Assembly (NCBI GenBank): GCA_021800805.1
Contig: JAJYYR010000001.1
Span: 620,001 to 684,000 of the forward strand
Length of the DNA stretch: 64,000 bases
Origin: a bacterium
Lineage (GTDB): Bacteria > SZUA-79 > Acidulodesulfobacterales > Acidulodesulfobacteraceae
Reading direction: 5' to 3'
Part shown: in pieces, positions 17,054 through 25,790 of the stretch
Numbering within the stretch: position 1 is the stretch's first letter
Layout: each line of letters starts with the position of its first letter
Made by a program: the position numbers and the translations under genes
Notes under the pieces: generated by a model
The model's database searches: none
Told to the model about the DNA's origin: nothing
Seen by the model: the letters and a program-made list of their open reading frames with translations, nothing else

Positions 17054-18895
17054 TTGAATTTTCAAGAAAAAATCAGAAATATTGCCGTAGTCGCGCATGT
17101 TGACCACGGAAAAACTACGCTTATCGACAAAATGCTTAAAGAAAGCATAAGCAAAAGAGATTTTGAAGCTCTTTCCGAAAGAGCTATGGACAGCGACGAG
17201 CTGGAAAAAGAAAGAGGAATAACTATTTTATCGAAGTGTACGGGAATAAAATATAAAGATTATAGAATTAATATCGTGGATACTCCGGGACACGGAGATT
17301 TCGGAAGCGAAGTCGAAAGAGTGCTTGCCATGGTGGACGGCGTTCTTCTTCTCGTGGATGCTTTCGACGGTCCTATGCCCCAGACGAGGTTTATCCTTAA
17401 AAAATGTTTTGAATATAATTTACACGTCCTTCTTGTAATAAATAAAATCGACAGACCCGGAGCCAGACCGGAGGAAGTTTTAGAAATGGTTTACGACCTT
17501 TTTCTCGAACTCGGCGGAGAAAACGTAAATCTGGATTTTCCGGTTATTTATGCTTCAGCTAAAGAAGGCTATGCTATCAAAGATTTAAAAATTCAGGGAG
17601 AGGACAGATTTAAAGACAAGCTCAACCCTTTGTTCGATGCAATAATAGATTTCATACCTCATCCTCCTATACTGAATAAGCCCGAACTTGAATTTTTAGT
17701 TACGAGCATAGGACACGACGATTTTCTCGGCGCTACCGCGATAGGAATAGTTAAATCCGGCAAACTCAAAGTAAACGATTCGGTATATTTATATAATGCA
17801 AAAGACGAATTAGTAAAGACAAAACCTAATAAGATGTTTTTATTCGACGGACTTAAAAGAACGGAAACCGCTGAAATTAATGAAGGCGATATCGCTTTGG
17901 TAGCCGGACTTACCGGAGTGAACGCCGGCGATTACATCGTAAGCGATAAGCCGGTTTCTCCTCTTCAGAGAATAAAAATCGACGAGCCGGTTATTCTCGT
18001 AAATTTTATAGTTAATAAAAGCCCGTTTTCGGGAAAAGAAGGAAAACTTGTTACGACGAGGCAGTTGAGGGAGAGGCTTTTTAAAGAGGTATCCAACAAC
18101 GTCGGACTAAAAGTCGTGGAAACAGGAGACGAAACGGTATTCGACGTTTACGGCAGAGGGCTTCTACATCTTTCTATCCTTATAGAAAAAATGAGGAGGG
18201 AAGGATTTGAATTTGCCGTTTCCAAACCCAAAGGCGTAATAAAAGAAGTCGACGGAAAAAAGATGGAACCTTACGAGCTTTTATATATTACGGTCAAAGA
18301 CGAATTTACAGGCGGGATACTTGATAGGCTTTCTTCTATGAAAGGCAATTTATTAGATATGACGAAAGACGACAAAGGCAACACGTATCTTGAATTCGTA
18401 ATACCTTCGAGAAGCATAATGGGTTTTCATAACGAGTTTTTGACTATGACCAAAGGCACCGGAACGATGAACCATAATTTTTATAAATTCGACGAATACG
18501 CTTTCGATATATCTCCCAGAAAAAACGGAGTAATGATATCTATGGAAAACGGCGAAGCTAATTCTTACGGACTGTTTAACCTTCAGGACAGGGGCAGTTT
18601 ATTCGTAGCTCCTCAAGATGAAGTTTACGAAGGTATGGTAATAGGAATCCATTCTAAGCCCGGAGATATTACCGTAAATCCAACTAAAAAGAAACAGCTT
18701 ACTAATATGAGGTCTAAGGCTTCAGATGAAATGATAACGCTGACGCCCCCTATAAAACTTACGATAGAATATGCCCTTGAATTTATAGAAGACGACGAAC
18801 TCGTTGAATTTACGCCCAAATCTATACGTCTTAGGAAAAAATTATTATCGGAAAACGACCGCAAAAAAGAATCGAGGGGTCTTCTCAAAACATAA
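17054..18895 (+). CDS. typA: Ribosome-associated translational GTPase TypA/BipA
   Basis: BipA is a ribosome-binding GTPase involved in 50S assembly at low temperature and in stress responses. The 613-residue protein starts at TTG after GGAGG. G motifs are AHVDHGKTTLID (G1), RGITI (G2), DTPGHGDFG (G3), NKIDRPGARP (G4) and SAKEG (G5). Domain III and the BipA-specific C-terminal domain (SRSIMGFHNEFLTMTKGTG, IGIHSKPGDITVNPTKKKQLTN) are complete. Location beside a cold-shock gene fits its known cold-related role, though each has its own transcription signals. A single-gene unit is likely. Confidence 0.96.
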   Translation: MNFQEKIRNIAVVAHVDHGKTTLIDKMLKESISKRDFEALSERAMDSDELEKERGITILSKCTGIKYKDYRINIVDTPGHGDFGSEVERVLAMVDGVLLLVDAFDGPMPQTRFILKKCFEYNLHVLLVINKIDRPGARPEEVLEMVYDLFLELGGENVNLDFPVIYASAKEGYAIKDLKIQGEDRFKDKLNPLFDAIIDFIPHPPILNKPELEFLVTSIGHDDFLGATAIGIVKSGKLKVNDSVYLYNAKDELVKTKPNKMFLFDGLKRTETAEINEGDIALVAGLTGVNAGDYIVSDKPVSPLQRIKIDEPVILVNFIVNKSPFSGKEGKLVTTRQLRERLFKEVSNNVGLKVVETGDETVFDVYGRGLLHLSILIEKMRREGFEFAVSKPKGVIKEVDGKKMEPYELLYITVKDEFTGGILDRLSSMKGNLLDMTKDDKGNTYLEFVIPSRSIMGFHNEFLTMTKGTGTMNHNFYKFDEYAFDISPRKNGVMISMENGEANSYGLFNLQDRGSLFVAPQDEVYEGMVIGIHSKPGDITVNPTKKKQLTNMRSKASDEMITLTPPIKLTIEYALEFIEDDELVEFTPKSIRLRKKLLSENDRKKESRGLLKT

Positions 18896-18982
18896 GATTC
18901 TAAACAAATATGGATTTTAATTATATAATTATTATATAATTAAAACATCGTATATAAAATAAAAACAGGATTAGACCGCCGT

Positions 18983-19810
18983 ATGAGAATCAAAGTTTGC
19001 GCCGTACAGATGTCGCCTTCGAAGGATATCGATTCGTCGGCAGTTAAAGCGATGGAATTTTTATCCATGGCGGCGAAGAACAAAGTCAACATCGTTTGTT
19101 TTCCGGAACTTTTTTTGATGAGCTGGTTTTTACAGGATAAAAGCCCCGAAAAAATACTGGAGAATATTAAAGCGGCAGAAGATTTAAACGGGAAAACCGT
19201 AAGTTTTTTCAGAGAACAGGCTAAAAAATTTAATACGGTTATTATACTTCCTTTTTTTGAAAAATACGAAAATAATTATTATAACAGTTCCGTCGTAATA
19301 AGCGAAGAAGGCGGCATAATCGGGGTTTATAGAAAAGTGCATCTACCCGACGTTGAATATTACTACGAGAAATCCTATTTTTTAAGCGGAGACGGTTTTC
19401 CGGTTTTTAAAACAAGTTTCGGAAATATAGGAATTCAGATGTGCTGGGATAATTTTTATCCCGAATCTGCCAGAATTTTAGCCATTAAAGGAGCGGAGAT
19501 TATTTTCGCTCCAACCGCTTCGGCTTTTAATACGAACGATAAATGGTTTTTGTCTATTTCGGCAAACGCTTTTTTAAACGGTTTGTATATATTGAGAGTT
19601 AACAGGGTAGGCAAGGATAATCCGCTGGATTTTTACGGAAAATCTTTTTGCGTAGCGCCCGGCGGAAATATAATAGACGATTTTGCCGGAATAAATGAAT
19701 GCGCCCTTATTTATAATATAGATACCAAAGAAGTAGAGAGAGCCCGTGAAAATTGGCCTTTTATCGAAAACCGCTCTAAGGACGCATATAAGGATATTAT
19801 TAATTATTAA
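18983..19810 (+). CDS. Carbon-nitrogen hydrolase (nitrilase superfamily)
   Basis: The 275-residue protein has the complete Glu-Lys-Cys triad of the superfamily: E42 in CFPELF, K118 in YRKVHLPD and C154 in IQMCWDNFYPE. The length and the motif CWDNFYPE resemble N-carbamoylputrescine amidase and related aliphatic amidases rather than true nitrilases, but the substrate cannot be fixed from the sequence. There is no signal peptide, so it should act in the cytosol. The neighbouring acetyltransferase and pyrK-pyrD genes give no clear pathway clue. It starts 87 bases after typA. Confidence 0.85.
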   Translation: MRIKVCAVQMSPSKDIDSSAVKAMEFLSMAAKNKVNIVCFPELFLMSWFLQDKSPEKILENIKAAEDLNGKTVSFFREQAKKFNTVIILPFFEKYENNYYNSSVVISEEGGIIGVYRKVHLPDVEYYYEKSYFLSGDGFPVFKTSFGNIGIQMCWDNFYPESARILAIKGAEIIFAPTASAFNTNDKWFLSISANAFLNGLYILRVNRVGKDNPLDFYGKSFCVAPGGNIIDDFAGINECALIYNIDTKEVERARENWPFIENRSKDAYKDIINY

Positions 19811-19855
19811 CTTCTTATTATATATAATGCCGTTAAGATTAAAATATCGTTTCGT

Positions 19856-20437
19856 ATGAAAATAAATTTTTTAGACCTTAAAGAATTTGCTTCGCAATCC
19901 TCTTCGCCGGAATTCCAAATTTTGACCGAATATGTTATCAGAGAAATGTTCGACCTGCACAAACAGGCTTCGAAAACCGTATGGGAAAGAAAAATGTTCG
20001 ACGATGAACTGAAGCGTGGAGGGTCGGGTTTTTTAATATGTTATTCGGATGCGGCGGCGGGTGCAGCGGCAGGGATTGGCGGCGGCGGTTCTCCGGAAAA
20101 ATTTACCGTAAAAGATATAGACGTTTCCATAAAACTGGACCTGCAATCGCAAATCAACGGTTTTTTTATATTTTATAACGTTTTGGATGAAATGCATATA
20201 CTCGATATTACCGTTGCAAAAAATATGCAGTCTAAAGGCATAGGCTCGTTAATGCTTGATAGGATTATAAAGATAAATGCGGAAGGGGGCATAAAATATT
20301 TTTTTCTTGAAGTCAGAACTTCAAATTTAACGGCGGTAAGCCTTTATAAAAAATTCGGTTTTAAAATATTTATGCTTAGAAAAAACTATTATGAAGATAA
20401 CGGAGAAGACGCTTTATGCATGGTAAAAGAATTGTAA
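19856..20437 (+). CDS. GNAT-family N-acetyltransferase (RimI-like)
   Basis: The 193-residue protein has a C-terminal GNAT fold: the acetyl-CoA loop is in VAKNMQSKGIGSLML (Q/R-x-x-G-x-G/A pattern), followed by FFLEVRTSNLTAVSLYKKFGF and the RKNYYEDNGEDALCM ending typical of RimI, which acetylates the N-terminus of ribosomal protein S18. The N-terminal 70 residues are longer than in RimI and contain an Ala/Gly-rich insert near residue 65. The gene overlaps pyrK-pyrD by 22 bases, so translation is probably coupled. RimI-type function is likely but other protein acetylation targets are possible. Confidence 0.82.
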   Translation: MKINFLDLKEFASQSSSPEFQILTEYVIREMFDLHKQASKTVWERKMFDDELKRGGSGFLICYSDAAAGAAAGIGGGGSPEKFTVKDIDVSIKLDLQSQINGFFIFYNVLDEMHILDITVAKNMQSKGIGSLMLDRIIKINAEGGIKYFFLEVRTSNLTAVSLYKKFGFKIFMLRKNYYEDNGEDALCMVKEL

Positions 20438-22299
20438 GCGAAAAGTGCGGAATAACCGTCAACAGAAAAATAAAAGATACCGAAGGAACTTATATTTTAA
20501 GAATTAAAAACCGATTTATCGCATCCAATTATAAGCCCGGACAGTTTGTTATGATAAAAGCGAACGAAGGAGGGCTTAATCCGCTTCTAAGCAGACCGTT
20601 TTCTATTTTCAACAAATTTAGCGATGACGAATTTGAAGTGTTGTACAGAGTTTTTGGCGCGGCTACCGAAATTCTCAGCGGGGTTAAAGAAGGCGGTTTT
20701 TTGGAAGTTACCGGTCCTTTGGGAAACGGTTTTAATCCCGCCGAAAACAAAACGCGGATATTGGTTGCGGGAGGCATAGGCATCGCCCCTCTTTATTCTA
20801 TTCCTTTATATTCGGACGCGTCGTTAACTGTATCGTCCGCTTTATCCACAGGCAATAAAACGATTTTATATTATGGGGCAAGAAAAGCCGAAGAGTTGTA
20901 TTTCAGACACAGTATTCACTCGAGATTCGACGAAGTATATTTTGCCACCGACGACGGTTCTTTCGGATTTAAAGGCAACATAATCGATTTGCTTTATGAA
21001 AACATGGGCGGTTATGGAGATGGAAACGCGTCTTTTTATGCCTGCGGTCCAAAACCTATGCTTAACGCCCTTATTTCCAAGTTTTCGGAGTCGGGTCTTT
21101 CAGGCAGGCTTCAAGCGTCGTTCGAAGAAAGTTTCGGCTGCGGCATAGGGGTTTGTTTAGGATGCGTAATAAAAACCAAGGCTAAGACTAAGACCGTCGG
21201 AAATAATGAAAACGTAACGGATGCCGATGCTGCCGCTGACGGAGACGGAGATGGATACGGTTTTGAATATAAAAGAGTATGCAAAGACGGTCCGGTTTTT
21301 TATGCCGACGAGATTTTCGATGCCGCTCCCGTCCCCGCCCCGGTTTCCATAAAAAAGCCGGAGGCGGAAAAAATAAGCCTGTCCGTAAAACTCGGAAATT
21401 TATTTTTGGATTATCCGGTTATGCCGGCTTCCGGAACTTTCGGATACGGAGAGGAATTTTTTGAAATTATCGATTATAATTATTTTGGAGCGCTGGTTAC
21501 TAAAGGTATATCGTTAAAACCTTCTAAAGGAAACGAAATGCCGAGGATATGCGAAACCTCCTGCGGAATGATTAATTCCATAGGACTTCAAAACGTTGGT
21601 TTTGAAGCGTTCAGGGATGATAAAATGCCTTTTTTAAGAAATTTTAATAAACCGGTCATAGTAAATTTTTTCGGAAGTAATATCGACGAATATGTCCTGC
21701 TTGCGGATAAACTTGCAAACGTCGAGGGTATCGGCGCGCTCGAGGCGAATATATCCTGTCCCAACGTAAAAGAAGGCGGGAGGTCTTTCGGCTCCGACCC
21801 CGAAGTCGTATATGAACTTGTTTCGTCGGTAAAGGAAAGAACAGGGAACAAACTGCCTTTAATCGTAAAACTGACTCCTATGGTGAGCGATATTTCTTTA
21901 ATCGCCGAGGTCTGCGAAAAGGCCGGAGCGGATATTCTTTCCCTTATAAATACTATTCCCGCGGCAAAAATAGACATAAAAACGAAAAAATTTAAGTTAG
22001 GCAGGGGTTACGGCGGATTATCGGGCGCCGCGGTCAAACCGGTCGCCGTAAAGTTAGTAAGCGACGTATATAAAAGCGTGAGAATCCCGATAATAGGAAT
22101 GGGCGGGATAAGCTCATGGGAAGACGCCGCCGAATTTTTTCTTGCGGGGGCGACCGCCGTTGCGGTAGGCACATATGCTTTCGTAAAGCCCGGAATAATT
22201 CCGGATATTATATCCGGATTAAGGGGTTACCTTGCGCAAAACGGGTTCGATAACATATATCAAATAATAGGTCTGGCGCATAATGACGATAATAACTGA
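20416..22299 (+). CDS. pyrK-pyrD: Fused dihydroorotate dehydrogenase: PyrK electron-transfer subunit and class 1B PyrD
   Basis: The 627-residue protein joins two enzymes that are normally separate. Residues 1-300 are PyrK: a ferredoxin-reductase-like FAD domain (RPFSIFN), an NAD part (VAGGIGIAPLYSI) and a 2Fe-2S ligand set C242, C247, C250 and C289. The last cysteine is 39 residues on because an Asp/Ala/Gly-rich insert lies between. From about residue 320 it is class 1B PyrD (PVMPASGTFGYG, NSIGLQNVG), with catalytic C448 in ISCPNVKEGG and C-terminal FMN-phosphate motifs (IGMGGI). It would oxidise dihydroorotate with NAD as acceptor. It overlaps both neighbours. Confidence 0.93.
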   Translation: MHGKRIVSEKCGITVNRKIKDTEGTYILRIKNRFIASNYKPGQFVMIKANEGGLNPLLSRPFSIFNKFSDDEFEVLYRVFGAATEILSGVKEGGFLEVTGPLGNGFNPAENKTRILVAGGIGIAPLYSIPLYSDASLTVSSALSTGNKTILYYGARKAEELYFRHSIHSRFDEVYFATDDGSFGFKGNIIDLLYENMGGYGDGNASFYACGPKPMLNALISKFSESGLSGRLQASFEESFGCGIGVCLGCVIKTKAKTKTVGNNENVTDADAAADGDGDGYGFEYKRVCKDGPVFYADEIFDAAPVPAPVSIKKPEAEKISLSVKLGNLFLDYPVMPASGTFGYGEEFFEIIDYNYFGALVTKGISLKPSKGNEMPRICETSCGMINSIGLQNVGFEAFRDDKMPFLRNFNKPVIVNFFGSNIDEYVLLADKLANVEGIGALEANISCPNVKEGGRSFGSDPEVVYELVSSVKERTGNKLPLIVKLTPMVSDISLIAEVCEKAGADILSLINTIPAAKIDIKTKKFKLGRGYGGLSGAAVKPVAVKLVSDVYKSVRIPIIGMGGISSWEDAAEFFLAGATAVAVGTYAFVKPGIIPDIISGLRGYLAQNGFDNIYQIIGLAHNDDNN

Positions 22300-23824
22300 T
22301 TTACTTGCGGTTTTATCCGTTTTATTACTTGCGGCTTTAGCCGCCGTTACGATATTGTTCGCAAGATATGCAGACAAGCGGAAGAAATTAACTTCGGAGA
22401 TAATCGATAAAAATCTGTTTGAAAAAGACGCGCTCGTAAAGAAAATTATCGTATTAGAGGAAGAGGTCAAAGCTATAAACGGCAGGCTCGAAGCGGCAAA
22501 CGGCGCGCTTGAAGAGGCGAACGCTTTAACGGAAAGGCTCAGGGAAGAAGATAAAAATTTATTTGCAAAAGTTTCGGAATTAACCTCCGAAAACAAAAAT
22601 CTTAAAGAAAAAACCGAAAATATAAAAACAGACTATGAAACGAGATTAGAAAGGCAGAAAAAAGAATTTCTCGATTTCGAGCAGGCGTTTAAAAACCTTT
22701 CGGAAAATCTGTCGGCGAAGATACTTGAAGAAAAAAGCAAAAAACTTTTAGAAATTAATAAAGACAGCATCGGCGGAATACTCAATCCTCTTTCCGAAAA
22801 AATTTTGGAGTTTCAAAAAAAAGTGGAGGAAACCTACGATAAAGAATCAAAACAAAGATTTTCCCTTCAAAATGAAATTAAAAAGCTGGTAGAAACGCAG
22901 GATACTATGAAACAAACCACCGAAAATCTAACCAGCGCGTTGAAAGGCACGGGGAAGGTTCAGGGCGACTGGGGCGAAATGATATTGGAACAGCTGTTAG
23001 AATATTCAGGGTTAATCGAAGGACAACAATACGAAATTCAGCCGACGGTTAAGACGACCAATGAAATGGACGAAAAGATAAATTTAAGACCGGACGTTAT
23101 CGTTCATCTTTCGAAAGATAGAGATTTAATAATAGATTCCAAGTCTTCTCTAACCGATTACGAAAGATATATGAGTTCTGCAGATGTAAAAGCCTCTGCC
23201 GGTATAGATGCCGATGCCGAAAAATTTTTAAAATCCCACGTCAGTTCTATTAAAAGACACATAAATGAGTTAAGCGACAAAAAATATTCAAATTTATCCG
23301 GTTCTAAGAGCATAGATTCCGTTATTATGTTCATACCTATCGAATTTGCCTATACGGCAGCGGTAAATTACGACAGGGATCTTTTAACTTACGCATATAG
23401 CAAAAATGTCATAATAGCGACTCCGTCTATTGTTATGCTCATTTTGAAAATAGTTTACAACCTTTGGGTTCAGGAAAAAAGTCAAGAAAAAGCCGCAGAA
23501 GTTATGGCTATTGCAGGACAGCTATACGATAAATTCTGTTCCTTTTCTAAAAGCATGGAAGATATAGGTTCTTCGATAAATAAAACCTCCGCGGCATACG
23601 ATAATGCCAAAAAACTCCTTAGTGAGGGGAGAGGGAATATAATGTCGAAAATTGACAAAATAAAATTGTTGGGAGCAAAGACGACTAAATCTTTGGACGC
23701 CGGAAAATTCGACCGCGAGGAAGGGGGCGAAATCGGGGGCGAAAACGAGACTGCCGATACTGACTCCGGCATAGATGCAGACGCAGATGCAGACGGCTTA
23801 TTTTTAGAATCTAAATCCGATTAA
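22283..23824 (+). CDS. rmuC: DNA recombination protein RmuC
   Basis: This 513-residue RmuC-family protein has an N-terminal membrane segment (about residues 5-27), a coiled coil up to about residue 190 and the RmuC domain, with QGDWGEMILEQLLEYSGL, LRPDVIVHLSKDRDLIIDSKSSL and IMFIPIEFAYTAA. The acidic/lysine pattern (D...DSKSSL) fits the predicted PD-(D/E)xK nuclease core. RmuC limits inversions at short inverted repeats in E. coli. The Asp/Ala-rich tail is unconserved. It overlaps pyrK-pyrD by 17 bases and ends the long plus-strand run of core genes. Confidence 0.93.
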   Translation: MTIITDLLAVLSVLLLAALAAVTILFARYADKRKKLTSEIIDKNLFEKDALVKKIIVLEEEVKAINGRLEAANGALEEANALTERLREEDKNLFAKVSELTSENKNLKEKTENIKTDYETRLERQKKEFLDFEQAFKNLSENLSAKILEEKSKKLLEINKDSIGGILNPLSEKILEFQKKVEETYDKESKQRFSLQNEIKKLVETQDTMKQTTENLTSALKGTGKVQGDWGEMILEQLLEYSGLIEGQQYEIQPTVKTTNEMDEKINLRPDVIVHLSKDRDLIIDSKSSLTDYERYMSSADVKASAGIDADAEKFLKSHVSSIKRHINELSDKKYSNLSGSKSIDSVIMFIPIEFAYTAAVNYDRDLLTYAYSKNVIIATPSIVMLILKIVYNLWVQEKSQEKAAEVMAIAGQLYDKFCSFSKSMEDIGSSINKTSAAYDNAKKLLSEGRGNIMSKIDKIKLLGAKTTKSLDAGKFDREEGGEIGGENETADTDSGIDADADADGLFLESKSD

Positions 23825-23896
23825 AGATATATATAACGCCCCTAAAGCCCCTTTAATTTTTAAAAATCAGAGGGATTATTTCATCTTTAAACAAAA

Positions 23897-24010
23897 ACTC
23901 CCGACGGCGTCGTCAAACGCGGTCGGGAGTGAAGATACGGAGACGGGCGCTTATAAACCGTCTGCCTGCGTATTTGTCGTAGTGGAATAAATCTGCCCCC
24001 TTTGTTTTTT
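23897..24010 (-). repeat. REP-like hairpin repeat, copy 1 (minus orientation)
   Basis: ACTCCCGAC...GTCGGGAGT at 23897-23930 is a long palindrome. On the minus strand it ends in GGGAGTTTTTG, so it would terminate minus-strand transcripts reading out of the 24015-24487 gene pair. The associated tail GAATAAATCTGCCCCCTTTG lies at its far end (about 23986-24005), separated by about 55 bases of unrelated sequence. It is one of nine related copies or fragments in the window. Confidence 0.75.
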
Positions 24011-24014
24011 TAAT

Positions 24015-24227
24015 TCATACAGCATTTTTGTAAAAATCAAGTTCATATGTATAGAGCGATTTTAACGGAATTTTCTTGGAAGCGTTTAAAATTTCTAAAC
24101 CGACTATTTCTCCGGTCTTAGTTACATCGATATTTAATCCTTCCTTTACTTCTATCACACCTTCGGGTTTTTTACCCGAAAGTTTGATATAAGCGGCATC
24201 GACGTCTTTATCGTATAACACTTTCAT
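24015..24227 (-). CDS. DUF2283 family protein (putative antitoxin-like partner)
   Basis: The 70-residue protein fits DUF2283: MKVLYDKDVDAAYIKLS, then an EVKEGLNIDVT strand pair and GEIVGLEILNAS. It overlaps the upstream DUF4258 gene by four bases. DUF4258/DUF2283 pairs occur widely as small two-gene modules and are suspected toxin-antitoxin systems, but no activity is established from this sequence. A Shine-Dalgarno (AAGGAGC) lies just before the start inside the upstream gene. The REP-like hairpin at 23897 would terminate the transcript. Confidence 0.8.
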   Translation of the reverse strand: MKVLYDKDVDAAYIKLSGKKPEGVIEVKEGLNIDVTKTGEIVGLEILNASKKIPLKSLYTYELDFYKNAV

Positions 24228-24487
24228 AATAGCTCCTTTCTTTTAACCTTTAACGGGTAGGCAGTTATAACCGTGGTTTCGTTATTATTGACGGCAAAAC
24301 AAATTTTCACCGGCAAGCCGTATTTCCTTGCAAGTTTATCGTCTATTAATTCATAATTGCCCACAGCCGAACATTTATCGGATAAATGTTCTTTTACGGA
24401 TTTTACAATATCAGTTTCGTCCAAATCATATAATTTCATTCTTCTTCTCGCATGTCTCGATATTTTAATATCGCTCCGATTTATCAT
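24224..24487 (-). CDS. DUF4258 family protein (putative toxin of a two-gene module)
   Basis: The 87-residue protein carries the DUF4258 signature SRHARRRMKLYDLDETDI near the N-terminus, a RelE-like small fold in which the conserved His/Arg residues are candidates for RNA cleavage. The central part, YGLPVKICFAVNNNETTVITAYPLK, forms the predicted sheet. It is the first gene of a two-gene minus-strand unit with DUF2283 (four-base overlap). A toxin role is inferred from fold and gene pairing, not shown. Confidence 0.78.
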   Translation of the reverse strand: MINRSDIKISRHARRRMKLYDLDETDIVKSVKEHLSDKCSAVGNYELIDDKLARKYGLPVKICFAVNNNETTVITAYPLKVKRKELL

Positions 24488-24632
24488 TTCTATACTTTAT
24501 CAAATTTATAAATTCTTAATAAGTCGTGAACTTGAATACTTCTATCATGTATTTATTTTTTATAATTATATCATATTTTAAACTGAACAAAAATGTTAAA
24601 GCAATTTATGCCAAGCAGCTCTATAATAAAAA

Positions 24633-24696
24633 ACTCCCGTCCACATCGCAAATGCAGTCGGGAGTAAAGGAATAAATAAATCTGTCCCCTTTGTTT
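24633..24696 (-). repeat. REP-like hairpin repeat, copy 2 (minus orientation)
   Basis: ACTCCCGTC...CAGTCGGGAGT at 24633-24665 is followed immediately by AAAGGAATAAATAAATCTG and TCCCCTTTG (24666-24692), the standard tail. The loop sequence differs from copy 1 (ACATCGCAAATG), so the stem and tail are conserved while the loop varies. The rest of the 24488-24780 gap is AT-rich, with no further gene seen. Confidence 0.78.
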
Positions 24697-24720
24697 AGAT
24701 AGCAGCGTATTATTTTAAAT

Positions 24721-24738
24721 TCAATCGGCAAGTTTCAG
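24721..24738 (-). repeat. Solo copy of the MITE end (CTGAAACTTGCCGATTGA on minus)
   Basis: The 18 bases TCAATCGGCAAGTTTCAG match the terminal repeat of the element at 5479-5641 in reverse orientation. No second end is nearby. It lies 43 bases before the brnT start. Confidence 0.7.
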
Positions 24739-24780
24739 ATATTGTTGCATATTGATACAGAATATGTAATAATAAAGAAT

Positions 24781-25056
24781 ATGAATTTTGAGTGGGACGA
24801 GTCCAAAAGCATTATAAATAAAAGCAAACACGGCATCGATTTTTGTACCGCAAAAGATATATTTTTAGATGAAAATCGCGTAGAAATTATAGCGCCGTAT
24901 CCCATAGAAAATAGGTTTATTAACATAGGAAAGCTTAACGGAAAGTTATGGACAGTTATTTTTACAATCAGGGGAGACGCCATAAGAATCATTTCCGCGA
25001 GACGTTCAAGAAAAAAAGAGGTGAAATTATATGATGAAAAAAAAGACTACAGCTAA
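24781..25056 (+). CDS. brnT: BrnT family toxin
   Basis: BrnT is a RelE-like ribonuclease toxin. From the chosen ATG the protein has 91 residues and opens with the family motif MNFEWDESK, followed by INKSKHGIDF, then the conserved strand segments RFINIGKLNGKLWTVIFTIRGDAIRIISARRSRKKE. The R-x-I-S-A-R-R block contains the usual catalytic arginines. An upstream in-frame ATG at 24742 would add 13 residues not typical of the family. The gene overlaps brnA by 26 bases, the normal BrnTA arrangement with the toxin first. Confidence 0.9.
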   Translation: MNFEWDESKSIINKSKHGIDFCTAKDIFLDENRVEIIAPYPIENRFINIGKLNGKLWTVIFTIRGDAIRIISARRSRKKEVKLYDEKKDYS

Positions 25057-25291
25057 AACCGCCGAAGAGTTCGACCGCCGTTTTGACGAAGGCGAAGACA
25101 TTACTGACATCATCGACATCTCTAAGGCTGCTATAACGCGCGGAGGCAAGAAAGTCCGCCTCACAATCGACGTATCTTCGTCTTTAGTTAAGGAAATAGA
25201 CGATATAAGAATGAGAATAGGCGTCGATAGAGGGGCTTTGGTTAAAATATGGCTTTACGAAAGAATCAAGCAGGAAAAAGGTGTCCTATAA
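25031..25291 (+). CDS. brnA: BrnA family antitoxin
   Basis: This is the antitoxin partner of BrnT, 86 residues. The N-terminal half (TAEEFDRRFDEGEDITDIIDIS) is the toxin-binding region. The C-terminal half (KKVRLTIDVSSSLVKEIDDIRMRIGVDRGALVKIWLYERIKQ) is a ribbon-helix-helix DNA-binding fold that would dimerise and repress its own promoter. An AAAAAAGAGGTG Shine-Dalgarno lies in the end of brnT. Toxin and antitoxin both look intact. Confidence 0.88.
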   Translation: MMKKKTTAKTAEEFDRRFDEGEDITDIIDISKAAITRGGKKVRLTIDVSSSLVKEIDDIRMRIGVDRGALVKIWLYERIKQEKGVL

Positions 25292-25419
25292 TCGAAATAT
25301 TCATCAAATTTAGACGAATCGAGATCATAATCAAATTCGTACCGATATAACATCTCGTACAACTCCCTTGCCGTTTTATCGAAAATTCCTGCCGCTATTA
25401 TTGTCCCCTTAGCGTCCAT
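25255..25419 (-). pseudogene. Short minus-strand open frame, possible gene remnant
   Basis: A 54-codon frame runs from ATG at 25419 to TAA at 25255. It encodes a protein-like sequence starting MDAKGTIIAAGIFDKTAREL and rich in Tyr/Asp/Phe near the end. Its last part is antisense to the end of brnA. Codon use resembles the host genes, so it may be the truncated start of a former gene. I do not recognise a family and a chance frame is possible. Confidence 0.3.
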
Positions 25420-25432
25420 TTTTTTAAAGCCG

Positions 25433-25510
25433 GGTAGCCGGCATTGATTTCTAACGCATTTGCGGCTATGCCGGTAAAAAGAGAATAAATAAATCTGTTC
25501 CCTTTGTTTT
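25433..25510 (-). repeat. REP-like repeat variant, copy 3 (different palindrome, same tail)
   Basis: The tail GAGAATAAATAAATCTGTTC at 25481-25500, continued by CCTTTG, matches the other copies. The palindrome before it is different: GCCGGCAT at about 25433 pairs with ATGCCGGT near 25475. The stem has been replaced while the tail is kept. Confidence 0.6.
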
Positions 25511-25567
25511 GTATAATCACCCTTTTTTTACTCAAATTGCCGTAAAAATTGATTATGCCGTTGAATT

Positions 25568-25689
25568 GACAATTTTTGTCATTTTTTAAAAATAAGCGAC
25601 AATTTTTGTTATAACTATATAATGCAATAAAATCAAATATCTATAAAGAATTAATCAAAATTGTTAAATTTAAGTTGACAATTTTTGTT
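25568..25689 (+). promoter_or_regulatory. Three copies of a GACAATTTTTGT site upstream of pilA (PilR-like enhancer sites)
   Basis: GACAATTTTTGTC at 25568-25580 is a perfect palindrome (GACAA-TTT-TTGTC). GACAATTTTTGTT recurs at 25598-25610 and 25677-25689. They lie about 110-240 bases upstream of the sigma-54 promoter, the distance expected for enhancer-binding activators. PilR sites are described as T-rich stretches ending in TGTC, which these resemble. Binding by PilR is inference. Confidence 0.6.
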
Positions 25690-25790
25690 AATTATCATAT
25701 TTTAATAAAGAATATGATTTTAGCGGCAATATGAAGCAAATGCCTTTAAATACAATAAATTAAGTAAGTTTTTATATCAATTTTTACATC

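Noticed and set aside
24742..24780. Upstream start of brnT (13 extra residues)
   Set aside because: The extension is not typical of the BrnT family, whose members begin with the FEWDE-type motif encoded at 24781.
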